Assembly (NCBI GenBank): GCA_003649205.1
Contig: QMRC01000002.1
Location: 84,770-148,769, forward strand
DNA length: 64,000 nt
Direction of reading: 5' to 3'
Source of the DNA: Thermoprotei archaeon
GTDB taxonomy: Archaea; Thermoproteota; Thermoprotei; Thermoproteales; B15-G16
Shown piece by piece: positions 53,089 to 60,759 of this stretch (position 1 is its first letter; each line of letters starts with the position of its first letter). The notes under the pieces are model-generated. The model made no database searches, was not told the DNA's origin, and saw only the letters and a program-made list of their open reading frames with translations. Both the position numbers and the translations under genes were made by a program.

Positions 53089-53213
53089 AGTTCAACATTG
53101 ACGAGGTTCTGAAGGGTAGGTGTATCATCAAGAGGTTCGGTAAGGAGAAGGTGGTCATCTGCAGGGAGGGTGATACGATCAAGATATACTTTGTCGAAAG
53201 AGAGGAGAGCTAA
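53067..53213 (+). CDS. Small charged protein
   Basis: A 48-residue reading from ATG 53067: MGEEKVLEFNIDEVLKGRCI, then KRFGKEKVVICREGDTIKIY and a short acidic end. Clear beta-strand alternation with conserved-looking Gly and charged turns. Tight packing with its neighbours suggests a virus- or plasmid-type gene run. Confidence 0.5.
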   Translation: MGEEKVLEFNIDEVLKGRCIIKRFGKEKVVICREGDTIKIYFVEREES

Positions 53214-53230
53214 TTTCTGGAAAGTGAGCT

Positions 53231-53377
53231 ATGTTGAAGTTACTGAGTAAGCTACTCAGTGGTATACGCTTTGTGCTGGAGTACCGTAAGTATAGAGCCA
53301 CCAGTGTAATTCGGATAGAGAGGTCGTGGCGCAAACCATGCGAATGGGCCATAGAGTACATCTGGGACTGGAGATAA
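53231..53377 (+). CDS. Small basic protein
   Basis: A 48-residue reading from ATG 53231, 17 nt after the previous gene: MLKLLSKLLSGIRFVLEYRK, then SVIRIERSWRKPCEWAIEYI. Helical N-terminus, basic middle, Trp-rich end. No family known. A frame just downstream (RKFAIHVDEAGNVKIREIT) may be a detached continuation. Confidence 0.45.
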   Translation: MLKLLSKLLSGIRFVLEYRKYRATSVIRIERSWRKPCEWAIEYIWDWR

Positions 53378-53594
53378 CTGAGAACCAGGAAGTTCGCTAT
53401 CCATGTCGATGAGGCTGGTAACGTCAAGATCAGAGAAATTACGTAGATGTACGAAAAGGAAGTAGGTCCTCATCACTAGTGGAGCTGACTCTGCAAATTA
53501 CACATTAAGTTGTGCTTTAGCGATGGGTGGTGGGGGTCACTTACCAGGAATGGGTGCTTTGTGAGGGTTGTGCTCGGGTAGGTGAGGTAGGTAC

Positions 53595-53828
53595 ATGGTT
53601 GGTCGTGAATGCTTTCTTGAGAAGCAACTCGATGATGGGCGTATCTTCGTAGATGCACTTAGGATTACACTAGTTACTCAGCTACCGATAGCGTTCGTGA
53701 TAGCATTAGTCACGGAGTTTAGTCTTGAGTGTCTTACCTCTCTCATAGCCTTGGTAAGTGTGCTCTTAACAGTACTGACGGTAGAGGTTGAGAGGAGGAG
53801 TAAGTTACTTGTGGAATGGGGGGAGTAG
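53595..53828 (+). CDS. Small membrane protein with two spans
   Basis: A 77-residue protein from ATG 53595. Residues 24-62 hold two adjoining hydrophobic stretches (RITLVTQLPIAFVIALVTEF and LIALVSVLLTVLTVEVE), followed by a charged tail. It is followed after 3 nt by another tiny membrane protein. Holin-like size, but no proof. Confidence 0.45.
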   Translation: MVGRECFLEKQLDDGRIFVDALRITLVTQLPIAFVIALVTEFSLECLTSLIALVSVLLTVLTVEVERRSKLLVEWGE

Positions 53829-53831
53829 CTC

Positions 53832-53924
53832 GTGAGTAGACGTGACGAAGTTCTCGAGATAGTTGAGTATGTGGTAATTGGGTTAGCTGCCATAGCGATA
53901 CTACTCATTGGATGGCTACTTTAA
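53832..53924 (+). CDS. Thirty-residue single-span membrane peptide
   Basis: GTG 53832 gives MSRRDEVLEIVEYVVIGLAA then IAILLIGWLL: a charged N-terminus and one membrane helix. A near-copy of its membrane part (YVLIGLAVVAILLVG) is encoded at 57145-57231, which argues that the peptide is real. Confidence 0.5.
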   Translation: MSRRDEVLEIVEYVVIGLAAIAILLIGWLL

Positions 53925-54490
53925 CTGCGATAAGGTGGTACTGCGGTAGTTTCTGTTGAGGAGAATCACGTATGAGCTGTACCTAGGTCCTGCTTACTTC
54001 TTCTGTGCTGGCTTGGGAAAAGCTGACTAGGGTGGTGTACTGTAGTCATCAGGGTCTTCAGGATAGGTCTAGCTGACATCTTCTCAGGTAGAGATCTGGT
54101 GAATGTGGTCTCTGGCCTGTACCTGGTAATGTCTGTGTCAGGGACCATGCTTCACTGACTACCTGACAGCGTGCTGCATAAACTCTGGGGAAATTGCTCT
54201 CAAGTTGCTGAGGGTCAGCAGGTTAGAGGTGATTCTAGCACTAGTCAAGTCCTTCGTCCTGAGTAACGCAGCTATGTAGCTCAAGTCCTAGTTCACCCTG
54301 CGAAAACCTCGAAAGGAGTGGGAAGAGCTTAGCAGGTCAGGACTCACTGACCTTTCCTAGGCAAGGCTTCGGAAGAATTGGTGAGCCCAGATCATGCTGG
54401 TAGCTCTGTACCTACGGTATTTCACTACGAAGCGTAGGATAACAGGCAGCTTAGTTAGCAAAGGGTAAAAGTTACTTCGCAGCATGGTTC
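53925..54490. other. Long stretch with only short decayed frames
   Basis: 566 nt. One frame (EIALKLLRVSRLEVILALVK, SFVLSNAAM at about 54209-54295) looks like a fragment of a coding gene; nothing else is recognised. Confidence 0.35.
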
Positions 54491-54751
54491 TTGAGGGTTT
54501 CTCAGGTGACTGAACTCCGCATATCGTACGATCCTGTTGCGGATGCCCTATACATACGGCTACGAGATGACAAGGTAGCTGATAGTGTAGAGATCTGTAG
54601 AGACATCATCATCGACTACAATGCTAAAGGGGAGGTTATTGGCGTTGAAATACTGAACTTCTCGAAGAAAGACAGAGAAGTAAATCTTAACGAAGTTGTG
54701 CTCAGGGGTATTGAGGTGCTTATAGCACGACTTCAGGAAGTGAGAGAGTAG
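54491..54751 (+). CDS. DUF2283 protein
   Basis: 86 residues from TTG 54491, or 81 from GTG 54506. ISYDPVADALYIRLRDDKVA, then IIIDYNAKGEVIGVEILNFS are the two conserved blocks in canonical form. The protein runs on through a helix to a TAG that overlaps the DUF4258 domain in the -1 frame. Confidence 0.8.
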   Translation: MRVSQVTELRISYDPVADALYIRLRDDKVADSVEICRDIIIDYNAKGEVIGVEILNFSKKDREVNLNEVVLRGIEVLIARLQEVRE

Positions 54752-54996
54752 TCTACACGAAGCACGCACTTGAGAGAGCTAAGCAGAGAGGAATAGCACT
54801 TACTGAAGTTGAGGATTGTCTTCAGAGACCTGATGCAGTACTAAGTGAAGACGAAGTCAAGAAAGCGGTTAAGATTAAGAAACTCGACGATAAAGTCCTT
54901 GTAGTAGTCTACAGGGTTCTCAATAACAAAATTCTCGTGATAACTGTTTACAAGTCGTCCAGAGTTAGGAAGTACTTTCAGGTACCTGGAGTGTGA
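54748..54996 (+). CDS. DUF4258 domain, no standard start, in -1 frame to DUF2283
   Basis: An 82-residue reading: VYTKHALERAKQRGIALTEV is the DUF4258 hallmark, then VKKAVKIKKLDDKVLVVVYR and ILVITVYKSSR. The frame opens at 54715 and has no ATG, GTG or TTG. The natural join is a -1 step at gag/gta just before the DUF2283 stop, which would give one DUF2283-DUF4258 chain. Otherwise the start was lost. RelE-like toxin fold by family. Confidence 0.55.
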   Translation, partial: VVYTKHALERAKQRGIALTEVEDCLQRPDAVLSEDEVKKAVKIKKLDDKVLVVVYRVLNNKILVITVYKSSRVRKYFQVPGV

Positions 54997-55150
54997 GCAC
55001 GTAAGCTCTAAGCTTGGTACGTACTCGAGACGGTACTACATTGTGCACTAGTTGTCGACGTAATGACATCTTGCTTGGTCTCAGTATAACTCAGTACCGC
55101 AACTTGAGGTGGTGTCGTGGGTGTGGATGAGGACTCCATACTCACCCTAC

Positions 55151-55567
55151 TCACTTAGCTTGTAGTTCCTGAAGTAGTTTCTCTGTGTTTACTGCTTCTG
55201 GATACCTCAGTAGGTCCTGATCTTCAGTAACTAGCTTCATCCCGTGTACACGAGCCATGTAGAGGTAGGAGGCATCGTAGAAGGTCAGGTTCTCACTAAC
55301 CGCTAGGTCCAAGACATTGTGGATCTCGGTCCCAAGTCTCAGTACACGTATGCTACCGAGGATGAACTCGAAGAGCTTAGCTACAGTAGCTAGGTCCCTG
55401 ATTCTTCCTAGCCTGTACTCTTTCCACAGCGCATTACCCACCTCATAGATTGTCAGGTCAAGTACTGTAAATCTGTCTGCATACTCGAGGAATTTCTTCC
55501 TCAGTCTCAGTACTAGTGGGTAGATAGCTGAGGCATCGAGTAGGTACTGTGAAGACGTGTAGATCAC
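55151..55567 (-). CDS. vapC: VapC-type PIN-domain ribonuclease
   Basis: A 138-residue PIN toxin. YLLDASAIYPLVLRL gives the first Asp, TIYEVGNALWKEYRLGRI the Glu, TFYDASYLYMARVHG the third Asp and LVTEDQDLL the fourth. All catalytic acids are present, so it should be an active RNase. Its ATG overlaps the stop of the antitoxin gene upstream. Confidence 0.9.
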   Translation of the reverse strand: MIYTSSQYLLDASAIYPLVLRLRKKFLEYADRFTVLDLTIYEVGNALWKEYRLGRIRDLATVAKLFEFILGSIRVLRLGTEIHNVLDLAVSENLTFYDASYLYMARVHGMKLVTEDQDLLRYPEAVNTEKLLQELQAK

Positions 55568-55788
55568 CTCTCAAGTCTACTCTCCTTCACAGCACGTATC
55601 CACTCATCAACTGGTACATCCATGGACTGTAGAGCCTTCTCAAGAATCTCCTCAAATTGCCGGAGCTTTACCCTACGAATCTCTTCCTTCAGTGCTCTCT
55701 CAACAACCGCCCTGATGTCAATGCCCAACCTCTCAGCCTCCTCCTTAAGCTCACGACGTACTCGAACTGAGAGAACTACAGTAGACAT
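55564..55788 (-). CDS. vapB: VapB-type antitoxin
   Basis: A 74-residue antitoxin from ATG 55788; an in-frame ATG at 55812 adds eight residues outside the domain. STVVLSVRVRRELKEEAERL is the N-terminal DNA-binding strand and helix. DVPVDEWIRAVKESRLER is the C-terminal toxin-binding peptide. Coupled to vapC by overlap. Confidence 0.85.
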   Translation of the reverse strand: MSTVVLSVRVRRELKEEAERLGIDIRAVVERALKEEIRRVKLRQFEEILEKALQSMDVPVDEWIRAVKESRLER

Positions 55789-55854
55789 GCTATAACCACA
55801 ATCTATCCACACATGGCAAGTATATGAAGTTTCCGTATACGTGACTATGTGTCG

Positions 55855-56065
55855 TGATTACACGTGTAGACGTTACTCCAGTACACGCTGCATGGATCTA
55901 GTTCATACTCACTGTCGCTTCACTTCGTGTAGGTGTAGGACCCTCCTCCACAGCACATCGCATAGCTCATACAGTGCGACATCTAGTACATACTACACCC
56001 TGCACTTCCTGACTACTCTACAAACTCAGTCACTACGCGCTTCAGTTAGGTGCAGTGCCGCTGTG
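55855..56065 (-). pseudogene. Decayed VapC remnant downstream of orphan VapB
   Basis: On the minus strand, after the VapB gene at 56091-56330, one frame reads ILEAFTTAALHLTEARS and another YVLDVALYELCDVLWRRVLH with LHEVKRQ. The latter matches the second PIN motif region of the VapC at 55151 (TVLDLTIYEVGNALWKEYRL). Frames change, stops intervene and the third and fourth acidic motifs are missing, so the toxin is dead. Confidence 0.55.
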
Positions 56066-56090
56066 GTAAAGGCTTCCAAGATTACTTGTC

Positions 56091-56330
56091 TCAACTACTT
56101 CCCCTCACGTCTTCGCGGATTAACTCAGCTGAGGACCTCACAGTACCTACTTTCTGTCTCAGCATCTCACGTAGTTCATCAACTTCACTAAGGATTTTCT
56201 CTCTAAGCAAAGACCTAACTCGTTCCTCGAGAAACTTCCTGACCTCCTCAGCCCAATCAATCTCCGAGAACTGCTCCATCAATTCCCTTAGCTTGCGATC
56301 AATGCGAACACTAAAGATGACAGTAGACAT
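56091..56330 (-). CDS. vapB: VapB-type antitoxin, apparently orphan
   Basis: A 79-residue antitoxin: STVIFSVRIDRKLRELMEQF, EEVRKFLEERVRSLLREKIL and SAELIREDVRGSS, closely matching the VapB proteins at 61871 and 62863 (EFLEERVK, LVREDRDSH). The expected VapC downstream is only a remnant. The antitoxin itself is intact. Confidence 0.8.
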   Translation of the reverse strand: MSTVIFSVRIDRKLRELMEQFSEIDWAEEVRKFLEERVRSLLREKILSEVDELREMLRQKVGTVRSSAELIREDVRGSS

Positions 56331-56500
56331 AGACAGACACCGTGGTCATCTACTGTAGACAACCTTAGAACCTCAGTTAAGTAGTTTCATTGTTGTGTAG
56401 TGAGATTGTAGAGCTATTGTTTTGGTGCGTAGTGTTGCTGGGTAAGGTATGTAAGTTTGATGTTGGGTATTTCCTCGACTTGGGGTCATTTTGTGTGTGG

Positions 56501-56818
56501 ATGGATTTTCCTTACTTCGTAGTTGCTGTTATTGGCTTGATAATGTTTGTCTTAGGTATAGTCTTGTTCGTTTTGTTTACACCCTTAGTTATAGATGTTG
56601 TTAGTTTGATGGTTTTACTCGTGGGTATAGTCCTTTCAGCTACTTCTGTATTGAGTAATGTGACTAAGAATTACTTTGGTACAGCAATTGTAGGGCTAGG
56701 TAGGAGGTTTGAATCTTTGGAGAAGAGGTTTGATTCTTTAGAACGAGAGGTTAGAGGTGGTTTTACTTCTCTTGGGATGTTGCTTAAAGAGATTCGTGAT
56801 GAATTACGTAGGCGATGA
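56501..56818 (+). CDS. Membrane protein with C-terminal coiled coil
   Basis: A 105-residue protein from ATG 56501; the frame is open to 56390 but the extra part is Cys/Trp-rich and unlikely. Two membrane spans (FVVAVIGLIMFVLGIVLFVL and VVSLMVLLVGIVLSATS), then a coil with RRFESLEKRFDSLEREVRGG. Same general plan as 1495, 22759 and 59519, with two spans. Confidence 0.6.
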   Translation: MDFPYFVVAVIGLIMFVLGIVLFVLFTPLVIDVVSLMVLLVGIVLSATSVLSNVTKNYFGTAIVGLGRRFESLEKRFDSLEREVRGGFTSLGMLLKEIRDELRRR

Positions 56819-57144
56819 TGGGAAACGATGTTGATTATGTAGGGATGGGGTAGTCGAGATAGGTGTATGGTCCGTGAGGTATCTTGTCATTGGATTTCTT
56901 TCTCTGCATGTTTTTGTTTTTTCACTCCTTTCTGTGGGGTGCTCATTGTTTATTCTTGAGACTGTAGCTTGTTGATTTATGATGGTGTTCTGGGTGGGGA
57001 TGTGGATGTAGTTAATTGCATAGAGCTTTGCTATGGTCATTGTTGTGGTTATTGATTGGTGTATGCGTGGGTGTTTTGTCCTTGTTGGGTTGGGAGGGTT
57101 TCCTGTGATTAGGTGTGGTGTGTTTCTCAGGGTAATTAAGCTAT
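56819..57144. other. G/T-rich stretch without recognised gene
   Basis: About 325 nt between the coiled-coil gene and the small membrane peptide; nothing recognised. Confidence 0.35.
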
Positions 57145-57231
57145 GTGTTAATTGGGTTAGCTGTTGTAGCTATACTACTTGTTGGGTGTTGCTTTGGTAG
57201 TGATTTAGGATTTAGCTATGAAAGTTCTTAG
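57145..57231 (+). CDS. Second copy of small membrane peptide
   Basis: GTG 57145 gives VLIGLAVVAILLVGCCFGSD and a short tail, 28 residues. Its membrane part resembles that of the 53832 peptide at both DNA and protein level. A stop lies four codons upstream of the GTG, so its charged N-terminus is missing and this copy may be a remnant. Confidence 0.4.
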   Translation: MLIGLAVVAILLVGCCFGSDLGFSYESS

Positions 57232-57287
57232 GAGCTTATTATGTTGTCTCTTAGGAGATAGTTCATGAAGGTGATTGGGGGCTGGTG

Positions 57288-57695
57288 TTAGAGTAGTAGT
57301 GTGGCTCCTGTTAGTTTGATGCCTTCTCTTGGGTCTAGTACTATTCCGTACTTGTCCATGGTGCCTGAACCTATGATTAGTTCAGGTAGTTTAACTTTAC
57401 GTCCTTCAATCTCGATCTTCTCTACGAACTTATCTACAATGAGTGCTGTTTCAGGTGGTAGTAACTCGATGTCGTCTATTATTATGGTTATTTGAGCGTA
57501 CTTATCTGCTTCTGCAAATTCACCATTTACTAGGTAGAGCTTAATTGTTTTGGGGAGCTTCGTCCATTTAGGGCCAAAGTTCTTTTCGAAGAAGGTGCGC
57601 TGTATTACGGTATGGCTTGAACCTGTATCGAATAGTGCGGTGCAGTGGGCTACTTTATCCATGAACTTGATCTTTATGTTCTTTAATGCGCGCAC
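57288..57695 (-). CDS. Retropepsin-like (clan AA) aspartic protease homologue
   Basis: A 135-residue protein. TALFDTGSSHTVIQRTFFEK holds the DTGS active-site motif (23-26) and the following flap-region residues. KYAQITIIIDDIELLPPE and LPELIIGSGTMDKYGIVLDP provide the later strands, with the L-I-I-G-x-x-x-M-D-x-Y-G-I block typical of the family. One domain, so it would work as a dimer. Archaeal members have no established substrate. Compare 16053 (motif lost). Confidence 0.75.
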   Translation of the reverse strand: MRALKNIKIKFMDKVAHCTALFDTGSSHTVIQRTFFEKNFGPKWTKLPKTIKLYLVNGEFAEADKYAQITIIIDDIELLPPETALIVDKFVEKIEIEGRKVKLPELIIGSGTMDKYGIVLDPREGIKLTGATLLL

Positions 57696-57869
57696 TTATT
57701 GGCACCACCTACATTGTGGTTGAAACTGTGGTTAATATTTCTTGAGTTGTCTTGAGTTGTGGTTCTGTGGGGTTTGTTTCCTTCTATGTGCTTGCTTAGC
57801 TTGGTTATGGTGGTTTGAAGGCTTGGTTAGGCGTTTGAAGGGGTGCTGTGCTAGGTTGGTGGTTCTTCT

Positions 57870-59222
57870 CTAGGTTTTGCTGACGATGCGTCTTGCTAAT
57901 TTGTGGAATTTCTTCCTGTATACTGTGGTGAGTATTATTGATCTTGCGAGTAGGTCCACATCCATTGCTATCCATGCGCCTACGGGGCGGTTGCTTCTAG
58001 GTAGTAGCTCTGGTAGGGTGTAGGCTAGTGCGACGCGTATGGTGTAGAGACATGTTGCATTTATTATTGTTGGTACTATGGTGTTTCCTGCTCCGCGGAC
58101 GGCACTTGAAGCGCTCATAGCTGCTCCTAGTGCTGGTTCGCTGATTCCTGCTAGGATCAGGTACATCATTGCTAGCTTACGGGTCTCCTCGTTATTTGTG
58201 AAGATTGTTGGGGTGTAGGGTGCTGTGAGTATGAGTACTGTCCCCATGATGGTCATGAATAGGGTATTTACCTTTATGAGTTCCCACCCAATCTTCTTTG
58301 CTTCATCGAGATTTCCTTTACCAATGCTTTGACCAACCATACTCGTCGTAGCAATGCCTATAGCGAAGGCAGGTAAGTAGGCAAAAGCTTCTATGCGTAT
58401 ACCTATTGTGTGGGCTGCTAGAGGTATCTCTCCGCACCTAGCAATAGCTCCTATGTACGCCATGTTTCCTAGTGCGAATACTAATCTCTCTATTGTTGCA
58501 GGTAGCCCTAGCTTGAAGACTGTCCACGCCTCTTTCCTAGGTATTAATGGTTTGATGGTGAAGGGTAGTCTACGTATGAAGGGTAGGTAAGCTAGTACGC
58601 TAAACCACGTAGCGATGAACGATGCCATTGCTGCACCGAGAACACCCATGGGTGGAATACCCAGTAGTCCGAAGATCAGTAGTGGATCGAGGATCAGGTT
58701 AGCTATGGCACTTGCAGAGGTAGCTATCATTGAGGGCTTGGTATCACCTGTAGCTCTGAAACCAGCACCGAGCACCATAGCGGCTGATAGCACTGGTAGC
58801 CCTAGAGCACGTACCTGTAGGTAGGTTGTTGCATCAGCTATGAGTTCAGGACTTACATTACCACCTGCTAGTAACCTCACAATATCCTCAGCTACTAAGA
58901 TCACCAATGCCGTTGTTGTGGAAGTGAGTAGTATAGCTGACGTGAGGGATTCACCTAGGGCTTTGGACGCTCTATCGTATAACCTAGCACCGTAGGCCTG
59001 TGCAGCTACGATCATGGAGCCCATGTAGAATAGTAGTGTAGAGACGAAGAAGATCCATGAAGCGTACCCCGCTAAACCCACAGCAGCTACAGCCTCATCA
59101 CCTAGACGTGATACGAAGAACGTATCTGTAATGAAGAGGAGGCTATCAACTGCTTCAGCGATCATCAATGGCCAAGCAATGTTCCAAGCTTTAGCTAGTA
59201 CGCTTCTATCAATGATCGTCAT
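57870..59222 (-). CDS. MATE-family efflux transporter
   Basis: A 450-residue protein with 12 membrane segments in two homologous halves. AWNIAWPLMIAEAVDSLLFI then DTFFVSRLGDEAVAAVGLAG opens the first half, and FKLGLPATIERLVFALGNMA opens the second. MATE proteins (DinF-like in archaea) export cationic drugs or lipid-linked compounds in exchange for Na+ or H+. It stands alone on the minus strand. The most ordinary, well-conserved chromosomal gene in the window. Confidence 0.9.
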   Translation of the reverse strand: MTIIDRSVLAKAWNIAWPLMIAEAVDSLLFITDTFFVSRLGDEAVAAVGLAGYASWIFFVSTLLFYMGSMIVAAQAYGARLYDRASKALGESLTSAILLTSTTTALVILVAEDIVRLLAGGNVSPELIADATTYLQVRALGLPVLSAAMVLGAGFRATGDTKPSMIATSASAIANLILDPLLIFGLLGIPPMGVLGAAMASFIATWFSVLAYLPFIRRLPFTIKPLIPRKEAWTVFKLGLPATIERLVFALGNMAYIGAIARCGEIPLAAHTIGIRIEAFAYLPAFAIGIATTSMVGQSIGKGNLDEAKKIGWELIKVNTLFMTIMGTVLILTAPYTPTIFTNNEETRKLAMMYLILAGISEPALGAAMSASSAVRGAGNTIVPTIINATCLYTIRVALAYTLPELLPRSNRPVGAWIAMDVDLLARSIILTTVYRKKFHKLARRIVSKT

Positions 59223-59518
59223 TTATGTCAGGGATAGAGGTATTGAGGATTATTAACCTTTGTCCATAACTCTACGAATCGCTTACAGATTTTAGTCTCT
59301 TCATGACTAGTCTATGAGTTTACGAGACCTCTAGTAAGGTATTACAAACGAAAATTCGTCTTCCCTAGCTTTTTAGTGAAGCTAAGTGGGGTAGCGTCTT
59401 CGATGTACTTAGACATAGGTAGTGCGGAAATTGAGGTCGTTGTCTGGTATTTAAGGAGTATCTTGGGGTCTATCGAGTATTGAGGGGTCTTTTCCTTGGT
59501 CCTGTACTCTATTCCGTA
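59223..59518. other. Intergenic stretch
   Basis: 296 nt of mixed composition upstream of the MATE gene; no gene recognised. Confidence 0.35.
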
Positions 59519-60128
59519 CTATAGTTCTCCTCTTTCTGCGCGGAGTATTGCCTTGAGTGTGTAGGCTATTATCCAGAGTTTTGCTGCTTCGAAGCAACCA
59601 TCTTCGAGGAACCAGCGATCTGCTATTTCCATGACTTTATCTAGCTTCTTCAAGTCGATTTCTTTTGGGTCTTTTTCCTTGATTTCCTTTAGGACTTGCT
59701 TTATGAATTCAGCTTCTTCAGGTTTTAGTGGATCTAGTTTATGTGTGAGCTTCGATTATTCTCCCTGCTTCTCTAATTAGGTACTCTCTTTCTTCTGGTG
59801 TGAAGATTTTCTTTAGGGTCATGAAGTCGATGAGGTTGCTGTGTAGTGCACGAATGAGTTGTGCTGAGAAGAGGGAGCTTCTTCTAATTTCTGCTCTAAG
59901 TCTCTGCTCAAGTTCCTTAAATCTCTCATCAATTTGCTCGAATCTCTTATCGATTTGACTAAACCTCTCTACAACGTGTCTGAATCTCTCATCTATTAGT
60001 TTGAGCCTAGTTTCGATTTCAGTAAACTTCTTACCGAGCCAGTAGGCTAGAGATGCGACTGATGCGATGACTGTAGTTACAGTACCCAGTAGTGTGATGA
60101 ACCACTCCATCTTACTTTCACTAATCAC
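59519..60128 (-). pseudogene. Membrane-anchored coiled-coil protein, frameshifted before C-terminal domain
   Basis: The first frame (60128 to 59739) encodes a membrane helix (FITLLGTVTTVIASVASLAY), a coil (RFSQIDKRFEQIDERFKELE) and a helix ending REAGRIIEAHT-stop. The following C-terminal domain, KLDPLKPEEAEFIKQVLKEI and DLKKLDKVMEIADRWFLEDG ending RAERGEL, is in the next frame and has no start codon. Joined, the protein aligns over its length with the intact 1495 product, including this last domain. One base near 59741 separates function from decay. Confidence 0.7.
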
Positions 60129-60238
60129 GTATACGTACCTCGTTAAAGAGAGTTTCTGAGAGTACCGGTGTGACTTTGTATGTTTGCTGAGTACGTGAGA
60201 GAGGTCGTGTACTGGAGGTGGTGTAGCTTATGTTAAGC

Positions 60239-60600
60239 TTATGTTATTTGGTATATTTGTTACTATGTCTATGTCACCGAGTAGCATCAACCTGTTACGT
60301 ATGTCTTCACCTCTGGTAGCAACTCCTTTACTGACTTTGCTAGGAGCTGAGCATGTTACCTCTACTTCCTCAGGTACTGTACTCTTCACCTAATCCATTC
60401 AAATCTCATTCTCGATATTCTCCAGGAGCTTCATCAACTTGATAGCTCTTCTCTCGTAAATGTTCTTCTTACTGTGTACCTAGTACCTACGTATGTTGCT
60501 TCAAGTAGAGTGAGTTAATAGCGTTTTCCTTAACAAACGTGTACCTGATAATCTTCATCATGTCGATAACTAGTGAGTTCTAATACGTCTCCCCTACATA
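60239..60600 (-). pseudogene. Decayed HEPN/MNT pair (GGAAEDR type)
   Basis: The minus strand reads, in three frames, LEATYVGTRYTVRRTFTREE then AIKLMKLLENIENEI, the end of a HEPN protein like 8330 (IEAAYTESRYGIGITTRSM, ELFKLLDEVEK). It continues QLLAKSVKELLPEVKTYVTG and LMLLGDIDIV, the MNT N-terminus and metal motif of the 8736 type. Stops and shifts are numerous. Gene order is that of a normal pair. Confidence 0.65.
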
Positions 60601-60745
60601 TCAACTATAGTCACATTGAGATAGACACTATGTGAATTCAGTAAGTAGTACACAACATCACTCTCATCAATGCAGACCTCACTAGAATTCCTTAAACTCT
60701 CTCACGATAACACGAGTAAATTCCACAAACAACATAAGACATGGT
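60595..60745 (-). pseudogene. Second remnant of the unidentified gene divergent from a STAND ATPase
   Basis: From ATG 60742 the frame reads LFVEFTRVIVREFKEF-stop. The next frame continues SSEVCIDESDVVYYLLNSHS, VYLNVTIVDM-stop. It matches the remnant at 13839-14130 (FLRGFVRVLERVL, SEVYVDEMGAVYYLLKLNDV, YLNVVVV). In both places it faces away from a STAND ATPase 15-150 nt to the right. Confidence 0.55.
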
Positions 60746-60759
60746 ACTAGGGTAAGGAT

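Noticed and set aside
53925-54490. A possible structured RNA in the gene-poor stretch
   Set aside because: No convincing stems or GC-rich island could be picked out by eye; the stretch looks like decayed coding DNA.
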